A stretch of 64,000 nucleotides of DNA, from the NCBI GenBank assembly GCA_003260025.2, contig QFZU02000027.1, forward strand, positions 62,001 to 126,000, read 5' to 3'. The DNA comes from Microbispora triticiradicis. GTDB taxonomy: Bacteria; Actinomycetota; Actinomycetes; Streptosporangiales; Streptosporangiaceae. The notes beneath the pieces are model-generated. The model was not told the DNA's origin and searched no databases. It saw nothing but the letters and a program-made list of their open reading frames with translations. Shown one piece after another: positions 62,564 to 64,000 of the stretch; within the stretch, counting starts at the first letter, position 1; every line of letters starts with the position of its first letter. Both the position numbers and the translations under genes were made by a program.

Positions 62564-63247
62564 TCAGCAGGCCCCCACGCCCTCGTTGTAGCCCTGGGCG
62601 AAGTACCCCTGCCGCTGCTGCGGAGTGCCGTGCGCGTCGGGCGCCCACCAGGCGTCGGTGGGGTCGCCGGCCGCTTCGAGGTTGACGAGCAGTTCCTCCT
62701 CGTCGCCCTCCTCGGCCCGCAGCGCCCGCGCCTGGATGAGGCCGCCGAGCGTGGCGCCCGCGTAGCAGTCGGCCTGAAGCTCCCGCTGCACGTTGTAGCG
62801 GAAGTCGTCCACGAGCTGGGCCTGGACCGCGTGCCCCAGTTCATGCGGGATCACCACGTAGACCGCGCCGTCGCCCATCCGGTCGTACATCGCCTTCAGC
62901 CAGGCGGCGTCGTAGGCGACGAAGTGCCCGTACGGGCAGTAGAAGGCGTTCTCCGGCACGGCCTGCTGCCCGCCGCAGTCGGGACCGTCGTTCCCCTCGT
63001 ACGCGACGAAGCGGGTGATCGGGCGGTAGGTCTCCCCACTCTGGCCGAAGCGGTTCGCCCAGAACCACTCGGTGAGGCACCGGGCGAGCTTCACGTCGCC
63101 GGGGAAGTCGTCGCCGGTGCCCTTGCACGGTGTCGCCCGGGCGCCGCCCTGCTGCGCGCGGTCCGGCGGAGGCGACCCGGCGAGCGTGCCGCAGGACGCG
63201 ACCAGGGTCACCAGGAGGAAGAACGCGGCGAACGCTCGACGGGTCAT
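62564..63247 (-). CDS. zinc metallopeptidase lipoprotein (YpfJ/PF04228-like)
   Basis: Exported lipoprotein of 227 residues. The N-terminus FAAFFLLVTLVASC ends in a lipobox (VASC). The mature part contains FYCPYGHFVAYD, the protease motif VVIPHELGHAVQAQ (HExxH), and RELQADCYAGATLGG with the third ligand glutamate or aspartate, as in the neutral zinc metallopeptidase family (PF04228). The C-terminus HGTPQQRQGYFAQGYNEG is also typical. Four further cysteines may form disulphides. It is transcribed just after the GCS-like gene. Confidence 0.9.
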   Translation of the reverse strand: MTRRAFAAFFLLVTLVASCGTLAGSPPPDRAQQGGARATPCKGTGDDFPGDVKLARCLTEWFWANRFGQSGETYRPITRFVAYEGNDGPDCGGQQAVPENAFYCPYGHFVAYDAAWLKAMYDRMGDGAVYVVIPHELGHAVQAQLVDDFRYNVQRELQADCYAGATLGGLIQARALRAEEGDEEELLVNLEAAGDPTDAWWAPDAHGTPQQRQGYFAQGYNEGVGAC

Positions 63248-63304
63248 TCCACTACTGCTACCCCAAATATGGGGAAAAATTTCGCTAAGACCCGCCCTGA
63301 GTGG

Positions 63305-64000
63305 TCACACACTCCAGAGGTGGACGGGCTCGTTGGTGTGCATGTGGTCCAGGTAGCGCAGGGTCATCCGGCGCAGTGCCTCGTGGTCCCCGCCGAGCGC
63401 CCGGGCCGTCCTGACCTGCCAGTCAGCCCCCGTACGGCCGGTCACGCAGCGCCGCTCGATGATGCCGAGCAGCCGGTCGCGCTGGACCGGGTCGACCTCC
63501 CACAGGTCCAGCCCGTGATAGGCGAGGGGCAGCAGCCTGCGCAGGATCAGTTCGGCGGCGGGCACCTCCCCCAGGCCCGGCCAGTACAGGCGGGCGTCGA
63601 GGCCGTACCGCGCGGCGTTGCGGAGGTTGTCCTCGGCCGCGGCGAAGGACATGCGCGTCCACACGGGCCGTTCGGCCGACGGGAGCACCCGCATGAGCCC
63701 GTAGTAGAAGGCCGCGTTGGCGGCGATGTCCGCGACGGTCGGCCCGGCCGGTAACACCCGGTTCTCCACCCGCAGGTGCGGGACGCCGCCGGCCACGTCG
63801 TAGACGGGCCGGTTCCAGCGGTAGACGGTGCCGTTGTGCAGCCGGAGCTCGTGCAGCCCGGGCACTCCGCCGCCGTCCAGAACCTGCCTCGGGTCCTCCT
63901 CCTCGCACAGCGGCAGCAACGCGGGGAAGTAGCGGACGTTCTCCTCGAACAGATCGAAGACCGAGGTGATCCACCGCTCCCCGAACCACACCCGGGGCCG
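63305..64000 (-). CDS. glutamate-cysteine ligase-like protein (partial, 5' end outside window)
   Basis: C-terminal 231 residues of a GCS-family protein. The reading frame is open to base 64000, so the start lies outside. RPRVWFGERWITSVFDLFEENVRYFPALLPLC, LHELRLHNGTVYRWNRPVYDV and PHLRVENRVLPAGPTVADIAANAAFYYGL follow the order of actinobacterial glutamate-cysteine ligase family proteins; the E-R-N-R-like VENR holds conserved substrate or metal contacts. Its role in this mycothiol-type lineage is uncertain. The metallopeptidase gene follows about 57 bases downstream. Confidence 0.8.
   Translation of the reverse strand, partial: RPRVWFGERWITSVFDLFEENVRYFPALLPLCEEEDPRQVLDGGGVPGLHELRLHNGTVYRWNRPVYDVAGGVPHLRVENRVLPAGPTVADIAANAAFYYGLMRVLPSAERPVWTRMSFAAAEDNLRNAARYGLDARLYWPGLGEVPAAELILRRLLPLAYHGLDLWEVDPVQRDRLLGIIERRCVTGRTGADWQVRTARALGGDHEALRRMTLRYLDHMHTNEPVHLWSV

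Noticed and set aside
63261-63274. Small hairpin CCCCA-AATA-TGGGG next to AAAAATTT
   Set aside because: A 5-bp stem only; orientation of the A/T run does not clearly fit a terminator for the GCS-like gene, so no call was made.

Overview
The window is high-GC actinobacterial chromosome. Codon third positions are almost all G or C, GTG starts are common, and the gene content (DUF6350, DUF3017, SCO4848-like membrane protein, Ser/Thr receptor kinase, eukaryotic-type NADP isocitrate dehydrogenase) points to Streptosporangiaceae or a close relative such as Nonomuraea, Microbispora or Sphaerisporangium; the family assignment is an inference. From memory, the order pcrA - B12 protein - sucCD - DUF6350 - purN/purH - folD ... 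trpS ... D-Ala-D-Ala carboxypeptidase ... BMP/ABC nucleoside importer - cdd - deoA ... add resembles the Streptomyces core region around SCO4797-SCO4901, so most of the window looks like conserved core with accessory genes inserted. I saw no rRNA, tRNA or CRISPR.

Layout. 1-4.2 kb: an ABC exporter (ATPase plus FtsX permease, cut by the left edge) next to a two-component pair whose histidine kinase is a tandem double kinase with a degenerate first half. 4.3-12.8 kb: PH-domain protein and adenosine deaminase, then several regulator/exporter or regulator/enzyme pairs (MarR/MFS, ArsR-like/MFS, XRE-cupin/LysE), each with a recognisable operator. 12.8-19.7 kb: a minus-strand nucleoside-salvage operon, BMP lipoprotein > ATPase > two permeases > cytidine deaminase > thymidine phosphorylase; the ATPase appears to start at ATT. 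20-34 kb: M20 hydrolase, GCS2 ligase, D-Ala-D-Ala carboxypeptidase, TetR/SDR pair, YihY protein, trpS, CNNM protein, galE, DUF11-like protein, PadR/MFS pair.

33.5-42.5 kb: a transmembrane Ser/Thr kinase fused to a solute-binding domain, an orphan protein with a deaminase-like CAE...CxxC signature, icd, DUF3017, citrate synthase, an FHA-HTH protein and a WYL/DinB pair. 42.6-44.7 kb: an accessory islet with a frameshifted, truncated IS701-like transposase followed by distinctly AT-richer DNA carrying small ORFs and a Cys-rich repeat lipoprotein. 44.7-64 kb: MprF-like synthetase, folD, a 55-residue membrane protein, purH-purN, MDR/MerR pair, DUF6350, sucCD, B12-binding protein, MarR regulator, secreted LprG-like protein, pcrA, PIG-L deacetylase, CPBP protease, zinc metallopeptidase lipoprotein and a GCS-like protein cut by the right edge.

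Recurring themes. First, local regulators sit beside their targets with clear palindromes. Second, short in-frame tandem duplications span stop codons at three separate gene ends (kinase at 2.0 kb, PadR at 33.5 kb, pcrA at 58.5 kb). Third, two genes seem to use rare start codons (ATT for the nucleoside ABC ATPase, CTG for purN).
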